Of a stretch of DNA of 64,000 nt, positions 12,101-23,500 are shown in pieces (position 1 is the first letter of the stretch; every line of letters begins with the position of its first letter). Position numbers and translations under genes: made by a program. The DNA is from Branchiostoma lanceolatum. Taxonomy: Eukaryota; Chordata; Leptocardii; Amphioxiformes; Branchiostomatidae. A model generated the notes under the pieces. The model was not told the origin of the DNA, ran no database searches, and saw only the letters and a list, made by a program, of their open reading frames with translations. The DNA lies in the NCBI RefSeq assembly GCF_035083965.1, contig NC_089736.1, positions 9,489,501 through 9,553,500 on the forward strand. The letters run 5' to 3'.

Positions 12101-15100
12101 GTGTATTGCTTGTTTGTATTTTACTACCCAATTGCTGTTACTAATTGTTATTGTATTTGTCAATGTCAGTTGTAATTTTTATTTTCAGAGATGATGTTTG
12201 CTAGAGTGCATCACCTCTGTGTCCTGTGTACTCTTCAGTTGTTTAATAAAAAAACCCCACAAAAACAACAAGACTGGCAATGATAAAAAGACATTGCCAT
12301 GGCGACGGTGGTTGTTGTTTTAATTTTTACTGTACCCTGCTTAGGGCACAGTGATATGTGGTGCTGTTCATACAGGATTTCTAACGAAAAGGGCTGTTCT
12401 ACTGGACAAATACACAACACAGACACACACACACACGCACACACACAGACAGCGGCAGTTCCACTAGATTCTACCAGACACACCCCACTGCCAGAACGAA
12501 CATCGATTTCATCACAGCCTGATCATGACAACTGAAAACAGCCCACGGACCGGGTTCCCACCATACAAAATGACTATTCTAATCTGATAGGACTGCTGTT
12601 TACATGAACAACATGTTAGGCCAAATCTACACAAATTTTAACATCATAGTCTACTTACCAACAGACACAGCATACACCATGCAACAGCTTGTACACTATT
12701 TATGTTCCCTGAACTATAGAACTAAGTCCTCTAGAGTGTGAATGGCCAGGGATGTTAGCTAAGGATGGAATGCCAGGATGGAATCCCAGGATGGAATGCC
12801 AGGATGGAATGCCAGGATGAAATGCCAGGATGGAATCCCAGGATGGAATGCCAGGATGGAATTCGAGTCCCACTGGAATACCAGGAACACCAGTCATGAA
12901 GGAATTTGCCAGTAATTCCTGGAGCCCTAATGAAATGCCAGCCTGGGAATCTTAATCCACAGAAATGTTGTGTAAAAATGTGTCCCATGTGTTCTTGGAA
13001 GTGTACAGGATTATATCAGCAAGAAAGTGGCATCTTATCAGCAGGATAATCATCTAGTACTAGTACAACTGGCTTGCTAAATTTCCTTGCGACAGTGAAA
13101 TTTTTCATTGATCGATCTGGCTTGGACATGTTCCCAATGTCATGAATGAGGTTAATGCCCTTTAATTAATCTGCTTGTATAGGTAACTTAAGCAGCGTGT
13201 GCACAATCGTTATCAATACAGAGTTGATGCAGTTATGACCTGTTCCCTGAAGAAAGACATTAAATCTTACTGTTGTAAGGACCAGCATTAGGGCATCTAA
13301 AAACATTGTAACAGACACACATCGTTTTAGAAAAGAGCAATATTACTGTAGAGCTGAGGTCTTAAATGGGTCATGTATACATAAGCCTGGCACATCTGGT
13401 AGACAGATGTAGCTGCCTGTCTAGGTTATCTAGGAGGAATTTCCTGAAGGAGGCTTTCTGTCTGACTAACATTCCTAACATTCTTATTGTCTTAATATGT
13501 CTATGGACACATGCCTGTACAATTCCTAGAATAGTTGCAATCTGCACACAATACTATATCATTTGGCTCGCCCCTGAGGCGTCGCCAACAACTTTGCGGT
13601 TTGACTTTCGGTGAAAAGTACATGTGTCAATCACTCCTAATCACGTTAAATCGTCTCCGCGTGCTGCGCCGATCACGTTGCAGCAGGAACATATCCATAA
13701 TATGCTAATGGCAGTAGCACTCAACTCTACATGAGGGTTTCACCCATTTGAGTGGCAGTAATTGACAATCATTGCCTGTAGTCACGTACACTGTGGCTCC
13801 CGTGCCTACGGAATGGTTCCGTAAGGTAAACCATATGTACAAGTCAGTGTACATCTGTGGCGGGGTCCGCGCTTGCAAATCCACGGGGCAGGGTTGGAGG
13901 GTTGCAGCCTTTTTTTCACCGAAGGATGCAATGACAGTAAGAAAACGCTTCTAGGCGTCGATAGTAGATGAAATCAAATAAAAAAACTCTGATTTGTCAG
14001 TTTTCAAGTCTAAGTACATATGTGATGGGGTCCGCGCTTGCAAATACAAGGGGCAGGGTTGGAGGGTTGCAGCCTTTTTTTCACCGAAGGATGCAATGAC
14101 AGTAAGAAAACGCTTCTAGGCGTCGATAGTAGATGAAATCAAATAAAAAAACTCTGATTTGTCAGTTTTCAAGTCTAAGTACATATGTGATGGGGTCCGC
14201 GCTTGCAAATACAAGGGGCAGGGTTGGAGGGTTGCAGCCCTTTTTTTTCCACCGAAGGGTGCAATGACAGTAATGAAACGCTTCTAGGCGTTGATAGTCG
14301 ATGAAATCAAATAAAAAAACGACTCTGTTTTGTCAGTTTTCAAGTCTAAGTACATATGTGATGGGGTCCGCGCTTTCTAATCCAGGGGGTAGGGTTGGAG
14401 GGCTGCTTCGGAAACCGTCGACAGTGGATAAAATTGACTTTGTTATTCTCTCAAGTTGGGAAATTCTGTACAAGATCAATTCTCTCTGTGATATTCTTCT
14501 GAGACTTTGGAAGCTAAATTGACCACGTAAACGGTTTAAAAACGGTTGGGAATTCAAACCTGTCTGCTACTAGTGCTAGAAACTGGTGTGGACAGGTTGG
14601 TAGCATATTATTGGTCAGGTCTATTTTCAAAATGCTATGTAATTTTCTACACTACTCTTCAACAATAGACATGTTGTCATTGGAATAAAGGTTCTCGTTT
14701 AGCAGGCAAACTACAGATGATAATAATTGTTTTAATCAAGATTTATGCTATACATGATGATGAATTGTATTTTATTGTGTTACTCACGACTTGGTTATTG
14801 ACATAATATTTTGTTACAAATACATGATTGCTTTGCCATGCAGTTTTCCTCACACTTCAGTTTCATCCACGCCATTCTTTTGGGAATAACGCTAAGTGCA
14901 TTTTGGTTATTATTTAATTTTGTACAGAATATCCTGAACGTTTTGATTACGACTACTGACATCGACCGAGAGAACCGTTCAAACGGCTGTGTACAGAGTC
15001 GGGACTCACAGAGCGACCAAGAAAACCTTCCACATGACGTCACACAGAACAACAGATCGTCTGAAAATGACGTCAACATCGAGAACAACAAAAACAACGC

Positions 15101-18100
15101 GATGGACGTACAAGAAGGACACAGGAGCGCAGCAACATGTAGTGAAACATGTAGTGACGGACTTTCATCACAGCATCCAAGCGCAACAGCCGATCAGAAC
15201 GCTAGGTTAAAGGAAAACCAGAAGAATGAAGACAAAGACAAGACGGAGGACAACAAAGAAAATCAGACCAACCCAACGAAGAAGGAAGGCTTCGTTCAAC
15301 TTTCGGGACATGAAGGTGAGAAAGTGCGCATGCGTTGGTTTTCCCGCTCAAATCTGTCTCTATTCCCGCTCAAATTCTCTCCATTTCAATTCTTTTCTGT
15401 GGTTTTCCGTATCTTTCTTTCGCCATAAAAGTACTGTATATTCAACCGTTTCCCGCTCAATTTTTCCACATCTTATTTCAATTCCTGTGGTTTTCTCTCA
15501 CCATAATAAAAATGCTTAATTTTCAACCGTTTTCCTTTTTTTCTGCGTAGGTGCGTTTGCTCAGGGCGCCAAGAACACGATCCTGAAGCTCCAGACGAAA
15601 GATGGCGACACGGAGGCGAGGGTGTACGAGCGGCTGATGCAGGACGTGTGTCGAGACGTCGTCCCCGCGTACTACGGAGAGGTCTTCAAGGAAGACAAGT
15701 ATTACATCGAGCTGGAAAACCTGCTGACGCATTTTGTCGGGGACGTGGCGGTCATGGATGTCAAGATTGGGAATAGGTAGGTGACATGATAAGAACTATT
15801 AAGTTACTCTCTTCCAAAGTCTCCAACAAAACTGCACCTGCAGTTCGCAAAAAAGTTCCTAGGGGGGCCAAACTTATATCGCTTTTCCTTGAACACAAAA
15901 TGTATCTTTCACCAAATTACTATAGTTTGTCGAGAACATAAGATATGATACCAGAAATTCCCTATATAGTGGGCCCAATGAGTCGAACTTTGTCCTTCTT
16001 TTTGCTGCCAACTAGCCACATAACAAATATGACAAAGATCTAGCCACAACTTGTTTGATTATGTCCACCACATCTATTCAAACGGCACCGAAAGCATTCT
16101 TAGCCGAGGTACTAGTAATTAACGTCCGAAACTGTTTTTATGTAGAACGTTTGCAGAAAAGGAAGCCATCAATCCGAAGTTACGGCCAGACCTGTACCAG
16201 AAGATGGTGAAAGTAAATCCTGGAGCGGCCACAGAAGAGGAACAACAGAAAAAAGCCATCACCAAAGTCAGATACATGACGGTAAGTAACCATGGACATA
16301 TCACGTAACAGTAATTGGATCCCTCCGCCATCAAATTTTTTCGCAGGTGTATTTTGTATGTCTTTATAACACATTTTATTTGTTGGTCTATGTGACTGTG
16401 CGGGATTCAAAAACATTTTTATTTTCTTATTCTACAGTTCAGAGAGAAGGAGAGCTCAACATCAGCGTTTTCGTTTAGGGTAGAGGCTTCAAAGGTAAGA
16501 ATATCGTACCGAACATGTTAAACCGCTATTTCTCTGCTGATCTGAAACATAATGTGAAAGATATAGAGATACGACAGTTTCTTTTAAAATCATATTGCCT
16601 CTGCCAAATAACACAGATCTCATATATCATGTGCTGTCTTCGTTTTAGTTTTCTTGTGTCAAGAAACAGGTTCTAAAGTTATTTTTGAAGACCCTTGGCA
16701 AGATTTCTTACGGGACAAACACCGGGTTCTCAAAGGTAGAATACTTGGCCCACCACTATTGCTCGCTATGAATAGACAATCTGACTATCGCACCATCCAA
16801 ATCCAACTTACAAGTCCGATCTACATCTAAGGGTCTTTATTTTAATCTTATTGAAATTGCAAACAACGCAATACAATGGACAACGCAGGTAGCAGTGATT
16901 AATCAATGATTATGTTTCTTAAGGTACCGGGAGGAAAGACCAACAAGGACCTTAAGACGGTGCGAACATGGGAACAGGTCATGAAGACGCTGGCGAAATT
17001 CTTCAAGGGTCATCCTGCAGCGCGAGACAAGATTGCGGAGAGGCTTCAGCACATCAGGGAAAAATTCGCCGTCTCGGACTTCTTTAAGAGGCACGAGGTG
17101 AGGGTTCATCCTAGGATTTTTTTGGCAGCGCCTCCGAGGCGGAGGCATATCTAAAAGTAGTACAAAACTGGGAGCAATATTCATGGAGCATGAGCCAATT
17201 CTTCATCTGCGAGACAAACACCGTGTACCCTAAGGAAGCATACTTGGCCCACCAACTGCATGTTTAGAGTGTCAAACATTGCAATGTTTATGTAAGATGA
17301 CCAAGCTTTAACTAACTAGACACAAAGAATACGAGACAAATGTTTTTGTGTAAAATAACACATTTTACATGTTTACTAAACGGTACTTCCTTTCAATGTT
17401 ACAGATCGTAGGCAGCTCAGTTCTAATGCTGTACGATGTAGAGGACAACGCGGGCGCGTGGATGATCGACTTCGCGAAGACCGCGGCGCTACCGGACGAC
17501 ATCAGCGTCACGCACGCCGTACCCTGGGAGCTGGGCAACCACGAGGACGGCTATCTCACGGGACTGGACAATCTCATCAAGGTACTTTACTTCCTATTAT
17601 TAGTAGTATCCATTACTGTAAATGCATTTAAGTTCGTGTGGTTTTCATTTTGCGGCAGGGAGAAAATGGAGTGTTCGCGTTGGTTTTAGCGTTTGAAACA
17701 TTAGTAGCGCTAGTCATAGGTGGGCAAAAAGTGTTCACCTTTTGCTGAAAAGTTCACCGAGAAAATCGCGAACATAAAACCACCGCGAACATTTCTGCAT
17801 GTATAGTATCTGTACACTGCTGGGGTCCCTGACACAGGGGTGGGCAGCATGCAGTCGGCTAGTCTTCACACTGCGCTTCCAAGCGGCTCTGTCCAGAGGG
17901 TTCACGTTGGTTAGGCCGCACACCTTAATGTCCTTCCTAACACACTCCAAGCAAACTTTCCTATTGATACTTTAAATAGTTTATGACTGGTCACAAACAT
18001 TTGACTATGTGGTAAATCTGGTAGTGAGTTGAAGAAGACAAAGTTAGTGTGACAAATAATGTCTAAGCAGTTGCTCAGACACTCGAGATCTTCTTTAAAA

Positions 18101-18369
18101 ACAAAACATTGCTTTGCCCTAAAACTGGTGTCAGTGGTGGGATGGGGTAGACTTGTTCACGCCAAGATATATGTAGTGTCTTTCAAACTTAAATTCGTTT
18201 TCCAGTTATCTGCACTATGGATAACATCAGTATGGCATTGAATACCGTTTCCTGTATGTTGTCTGATACTATTATTAAAAGCGTCTTTTCTCTCTCAATA
18301 TTTCAGGCAGTAAAATCGTGCGTGGTGACAACAGTAGAGGAAGAAGAAGAAAAAGTTCACTTCGTCTGA
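6146..18369 (+). CDS. IP3K: Inositol-trisphosphate 3-kinase (IP3K), 9 exons
   Basis: Phosphorylates inositol 1,4,5-trisphosphate to the 1,3,4,5-tetrakisphosphate, ending the calcium-release signal. Exons: 6146-6194, 8934-9133, 14928-15315, 15551-15776, 16146-16281, 16438-16494, 16924-17097, 17405-17581, 18307-18369; 489 residues with all phases matching. Residues 1-210 are a polar, charged, low-complexity N-terminal region (KKKR and NNKNN tracts). The kinase core starts near FVQLSGHEGAF. It holds DVKIGNR (D282, K284; the family PxxxDxKxG motif, here with the leading Pro lost), the KLRPDLYQKM helix of the inositide-binding lobe, and WMIDFAKT (D432, metal site). This order and spacing match vertebrate ITPKA/B/C closely. 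The last exon adds a short acidic tail (VEEEEEK). ATG 6146 begins MGQ. The family identity is firm; which vertebrate paralogue it corresponds to cannot be said. Exons 1-3 are less certain than the core. A candidate AATAAA lies at 18957-18962. Confidence 0.88.
6806..6945. repeat. Imperfect inverted repeat (MITE-like)
   Basis: TAACCCACTTCCAGTTATTG near 6806 is mirrored by CAATAACCGAAAGTGGGTT near 6918, leaving a loop of about 80 bp in IP3K intron 1. It looks like a small foldback element; no target duplication was established. Confidence 0.5.
9265..9375 (+). repeat. Copy of the 3063-3340 repeat
   Basis: It shares the GGTTGCATTAGTCATTTCGG region and the following TCGGTGGGTCCGTGT with the upstream copy. 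It lies in intron 2 of the IP3 kinase gene. Confidence 0.5.
10911..11300. repeat. Long hairpin: perfect 32-bp inverted repeat
   Basis: Bases 10911-10942 (starting GGCTACACCAAGTAATTTTT) are exactly reverse-complementary to 11269-11300. Similarity continues more loosely inward (AAAAAAACACAAGAA against TTCTTGTGTTTTTTT), so the arms approach 80 bp. The loop of about 240 bp carries no recognisable gene. Probably a foldback transposon or a recent inverted duplication in IP3K intron 2. Confidence 0.75.
12419..12450 (+). repeat. (CA)n microsatellite
   Basis: A short, slightly interrupted CA run in IP3K intron 2. Confidence 0.85.
12764..12866 (+). repeat. 15-bp minisatellite
   Basis: About seven tandem units of GGATGGAATGCCAGG with CCC/GCC variants. 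The repetitive open frame on the other strand is produced by this array. Confidence 0.9.
13857..14410 (+). repeat. 165-bp tandem repeat, about 3.3 copies
   Basis: The landmark TCCGCGCTTG recurs at 13866, 14031, 14196 and (as TCCGCGCTTT) 14367, a 165-bp period and then 171 bp after a small insertion. The units are nearly identical, so the expansion is recent. Each unit has a poly-T stretch, and an A-rich stretch near ATGAAATCAAATAAAAAAAC. It lies in IP3K intron 2. Confidence 0.93.
17616..17806 (+). mobile_element. Hairpin MITE with TA flanks, copy 1
   Basis: It begins CTGTAAATGCATTTAAG and ends in a degenerate ATTTCTGCATGTATAG. Internal blocks GGAGAAAATGGAGTGTTCGC and CGCGAACATAAAACCACCGC are shared with the other copies. 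Both ends abut TA, suggesting a TA target as used by Tc1/mariner-type elements. It lies in IP3K intron 8 and codes for nothing. Confidence 0.8.
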
Positions 18370-20564
18370 CGCAGTTACTTCATACATCCACCTCACTAGT
18401 CAGCGAAAATCATGTGACTAGCAGAACTCACTCTCATTGGTCAACCTTACTTTGAAAATCGACAGCTGGAAATGGACCATGCAGTTGGACAATAGAATGA
18501 TCAAATTATATATTTCAAGCTTTTAGTACCTGATTGGTCAGTGATTAACATGTGACTAGAGCAACACACTCTCATTGGCCAAGCACACTTTCCAAATCAG
18601 TGGAATATTGTATGTACCTCTTCTCCCAATTAAATCCAGTTCTTAAGTACAAATCCTGTGCTAAAGTGTTATGTAAAGGGTGCTTGCGCAGCATGTTTCG
18701 ACACTATTAGATACCTAACCATTGAAGAGTCAATGCACTTTTCCAGTATCACTTAACCCTATTTTTCCACTGCAACTTCCAAAGCCTTAAGTGTTATGTC
18801 AAAGTGTGCTTCCGAGATGCGCATATATAGATACCATTAGATACTTAAGAGGCTATTTTGGAATGATCTTTAACATAACAACACCATCGACGAGCAAATG
18901 CACTTTGCCAGAATCACTTAACACTGTTTTTGAGAGGTGCTGCCATTAGCTAATGAAATAAAATGGAAAAAGTAGTTTGGACTAATGTCAAACATTACAA
19001 CGCAAATGTGGAAGGGTAATTTTCTAGTCACGACAACCATGTTGGTTAAGAGGGCAATAATGTGATTGCTCATGTAAATTTGTACATAAGTGCTTTCATG
19101 GCAGATGCATTTTCAGAAGACAATCACAAGGTTTGGTGCGATATATTTGATGTAACGACCGCTTTTACATTTGTATGTGTGCTTTTTACGAAGCTGTCAA
19201 TGTAATTCTGAAGGGAGTTGATATTTGGATTTTTAGACAACCCCTTTGGCCTTAGTGTAGATCTATCAAATTGAACTATTGACAGTATTAGTTGCTCCTG
19301 GCTGTGGAAGGCAGCCACATGGCACCCTGGGCAAGAGATTCTGTTACATACCCCGGACAAGAGACTTTGTTACATACCAAGATACTATGCTACATACACC
19401 CCACCCCCAACAAGACATTATGTTACATACCTAGACATGAGATTATGTTACATACCCCTACCACTGGCAAGACATTATGTTACATACCTAGGAAAAAGAT
19501 TGTTACATACCTAGACAAGAGATTTTGTTACATATCCTGGAAAAGAGATTATCTTGTACAGTCTGGACCATAGAATATGTTACATACCCCAAACCAAAAA
19601 TTATGTTTCATACCCCAGGGCAAAAGATTATGTTACATACTCTGGGACCAGAGATTATGTTGCATACCTAGACAAGAGATTTTTTACATATGGAAAAGAG
19701 ATTATCTTGTACAGTCTGGAGTACTCTGGACCATGGATTTTGTTACATACTCCTGGACCAGAGATTATGTTACATATCTAGACATCTGGAAACGAGATTA
19801 TGTTACAGTTTACAGTCTATACCAGAGATGTTGCATAGCTTGTACCGAAGATTATGTTACATACCCCCACATCAGACATTATGTTGCATACCTAGACAAA
19901 TATTTTGTGAAGCTTTAGTAGGATTCTTAGTGTTTAAAGCCCCTCGAATCTTTCTTAAAAAATTGTGCGAAGACAAAATATAAGGTGAAGCTGAGGATTT
20001 ATTTGCTGAAATATAAGATTTCCAACATTCTAATATGTTCTGTAGCATAAGTGCTTTCAGATAATTTTTCAGAAAATGAAAATCATTTGTGTACCAGGAA
20101 TAATTAAAAGGCTGGGGTCCATCAATAGCTTGCAAAGTGTTACCACATCAAAATAATGCAGTGCTATACACTAAACACATAAAAGATGAAACTGTTCACA
20201 CTGAAGTTCACAGTCCCAGTTGAGTTAGCATACACAAATAGCTTGCTCTCCTTATGTTTATTACAGCAAATTTATGTCCTAAGTCCTGGTTATTTGTTAG
20301 CAATGTGCAGATTCACTGTAAATGATTTAAGCATGAATCACTATGTACATTATAATTGTGGTGTTACCTTGGATAATATATCAGACTGTGTTTGTATTTA
20401 CAGATGTCTGCAGTATGCTATGCTTTAAAAGTATTTATTAAAGGCATTAAATACTTGAAATGTGGCATTTTGCTTTTGTTTGTAAGATTGTAAGGAGACA
20501 GGTACTGAATACAAAAGTGGAAGAATTAATGCCTTGGTCCCGAGGTGTCGCCAAAAATATATCC
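18370..20564. other. IP3K 3' region and spacer to convergent PRIM1
   Basis: It contains the presumed IP3K 3' UTR (AATAAA at 18957-18962), then a minisatellite (19330-19900). It ends at the stop of the opposing primase gene. TTTATT at 20434-20439 is a possible PRIM1 poly(A) signal on the minus strand. No other gene was seen. Confidence 0.5.
19330..19900 (+). repeat. Minisatellite with GTTACATACC core
   Basis: About 18 irregular units of the type GAGATTATGTTACATACC followed by a variable 5-12 base linker such as TAGACAA. The unit length drifts, so the repetitive Cys/Tyr/Ile open frames here are artefacts. Confidence 0.9.
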
Positions 20565-23500
20565 TCAGAAGTCTCCTTTTTGATCTGAAAAGCATAAAAA
20601 GTGACAGTTAAAATTTCGGATCATTAAAGTTCTGAACATTCAAGTGTCATAGGGATGTCCCTGTAGCTCAACTGGTAGCAGCCTAACAGTTGAGCTCCTG
20701 GTCCCAATTAGTTGGTAACTTGGAGACCCCGGTTAAAGTCCTTCAAGTCCTGAGTTCAGGACATCTTGGTTGCAACGCCTTTCGGAAGGGACGCAATTGG
20801 GGGTCCCGTATTCAAGGGGGTGCCTTGAGCATGTGTGAAGGGGAACAGCTAGCAACCACTCCTTATAAAAATATATAGAAACAGCAAGGAAACTTGCTAA
20901 CCTATGTGCCACTAGGTATTAAAGGGTGAACCTTAACAACAACAACAACAGTACTTCATGATTTACCATACATTTTGAACATCTTACCTGTGTGACAGGC
21001 TGGAATATACCCAGGGCCAGAATGTACCCGGGTACGTTTTGGCCAGGGGTATACTACATGGCCTGCTAAACCAGCATAGAACTTGACACAATTAAACATC
21101 TTTCATAAGAAAATTGTGTAATATGGCAAGGCTTACACATAGACAAAAAACATTGTTATGCTAGACAGAGGTAAAATTTGCTACTCACCGCTATTTTCAA
21201 TCATCTTGCCCCTCCACATGACAGACAGTCCCTTCACAAATTTGTTGAAGATATCAACACTTCTTTTCAAGCTCGTCTTTTGATAGTCTAGAAAAAAATT
21301 CAAATCGCAACAATCATGATACACTATAGGTAACAACTATGCTCAACTATCCTTTCCTAAATCTCAAACAGTCAAACCTGTATGAGTGACCACATCTGCA
21401 TAAGGACCACATGCCCATTGATATACAGTCCAACCTGTACAAGTGACCACCTCTGCATAAGAATCACCTGGCCACTTCTAAGAAAATTTTTCGATTGACA
21501 CAAGAATTAAGGGACCACATGTCTTCATAGAACAGATGGTCTTCTTGGATAGTTTGGACTGCAACTTGAAGTTTTGAATTTTATCTTTTATGTTTCTTGG
21601 TCTAAAACACACCACACATATAGCCAATAAGAACAACATCGAAATCAAAACTTTCAAGAAGTGTTACACAGAGGGAGGTCACTGACCTTGGACTTTCCTC
21701 TTGGTCCCAGGTTGAGGCTCATTCTCCTTCCCAGGTTGTTCCTTGTACTCATCTATCTCTTTGCATAAAGTACTGTGTAAATCATTTTAAAAAAATTAAT
21801 GCTTGTGTTTTCAAGATATGCGATATATTGTCAAATGCCCAAAGTTTCACTTAAACCAAATAATATAAAAAATGTGTGAAGCATTGTGGAAATACCTGTA
21901 CATTTGTCAGTCCTTACCTAATAGTTGGTACAGTGAATGGGTCAAAGTTATCAACGTCTTCAACATCAATCGGAACACACACACGTCCTGAAACACATGC
22001 ATGCAAATCTTTACATGTCTCAGATGGAAAAAATCTTAAACATTTACCAATGAAGATATAGATCAAAAGTCTACTTTACTATTGCTGAGAACCGAAGGGT
22101 TTGAAGAGGCAAATGCTTTCAGATCAGACCCCATAAAAACTAATACTAACACTCATAGGTGAGACCAAAGACAGATAAATACATCAGTATCAAGATATAA
22201 AAGGTGGATGTTCTGCTGCGGTACTAAGGAAAGTTGCTAGGAGGCCCACAAAGACATACATCTTCAGGATTGCAACACCTACCCAAATACCCATATACCA
22301 AATACCACCACACGATTGACACCTTTGCTGACTCTGCCTACATAAATGACCACACAGTTAATCAGATTAAGATCCCACCTGTTTTGGGATGTATACAGAA
22401 GGGACTCTTCAGCAGATGATTGACACCCTTGCTGACATTGACGTCCAGACGAGGGTAGCAGTACTGGAACACCACCTCGTGGAGAGGGAAGGGACTCTTC
22501 TTCATGTTGTCCTGTAAAACAAAGGGATGCTATAATTTAACAGTTTGATTGACTTATCACAACATAAAAACACAATTTGATTTGTGTTGACCTTCAACTC
22601 GTTTAGAAGGATAGGAATGAACGACAAGAAGTTCTGGAGAGCAAACTTCACTTGTTTCACCTGTTAAGAGGAGGAACCGATGATGATGATGATGAGTGTT
22701 GTTGACCAATCAAATGGCTAGTTTCAACTCTGAATTGTGTAATGTAATTAGGGTTGACCAATCAAATGGCAAGCTTCAACTCTTCCTCAGTACTAACCCT
22801 AAAGTGTTAACATCCTTACCCTTTCCTTCTCACTTCTCACTGTCCCCAACCATCTCTTCCAGATGTCTTCTGAGTCTCCTCCTTTCTCTGCATCTTCTTG
22901 GAGAATCTCTCGAAGACTTGCATGGGGTCAAGGAGTTCAACAACTTTCACAAGGAACACCAGTAAAAACAAAGTTCCATCAAGATGTGTTTAATTTTATT
23001 CTTAGTTTCACTCTTTCTTGAGATAGGACCATTTGTAACAATATTAGTAAACAAGGCCAGATCATGTCCAGAACATGAGATATAAGAAGCGGAAGTACAA
23101 AGGAAAGCCGCTAGATGGCCAGCAAACGAAGGGGGTCTATGGGGTAGCAAGCCAACATCTTTAAACATACCAAATATCATCACAATCCAAGCACAGCGAT
23201 TATGTCAAACCCTTGACCACACATAAGACACAGAGCCAGTGAAAACGATACCTCTTCTTCACGAAGGTAACAAAGTACCTGAGCTTCACACGACACGTTT
23301 GCAAAGTGTTCTTCCTAAATAGGACTATTTGTAACAAGATTAGTAAACTAGAGTTCCAGGACCTCATACCTTCACCGAATAACATTAACCTTAACAACTA
23401 ATGCAAGTATCGAATTCCGCCATTTATGGTATCAAAGCATTCACCATTCAAATTCTGGTGAATTATTATTATTATTAAATTAAGTCTTCATTTGCTTAAT

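Noticed and set aside
12700..12988. Repetitive open frames on the minus strand
   Set aside because: They arise from the 15-bp minisatellite, which lacks stops.
19292..19983. Cys/Tyr/Ile repetitive open frames
   Set aside because: They arise from the GTTACATACC minisatellite; frames switch with unit length.
20652..20760. A possible tRNA gene
   Set aside because: A and B boxes are present but it cannot fold as a normal tRNA, and the same head recurs with SINE tails at three other places.
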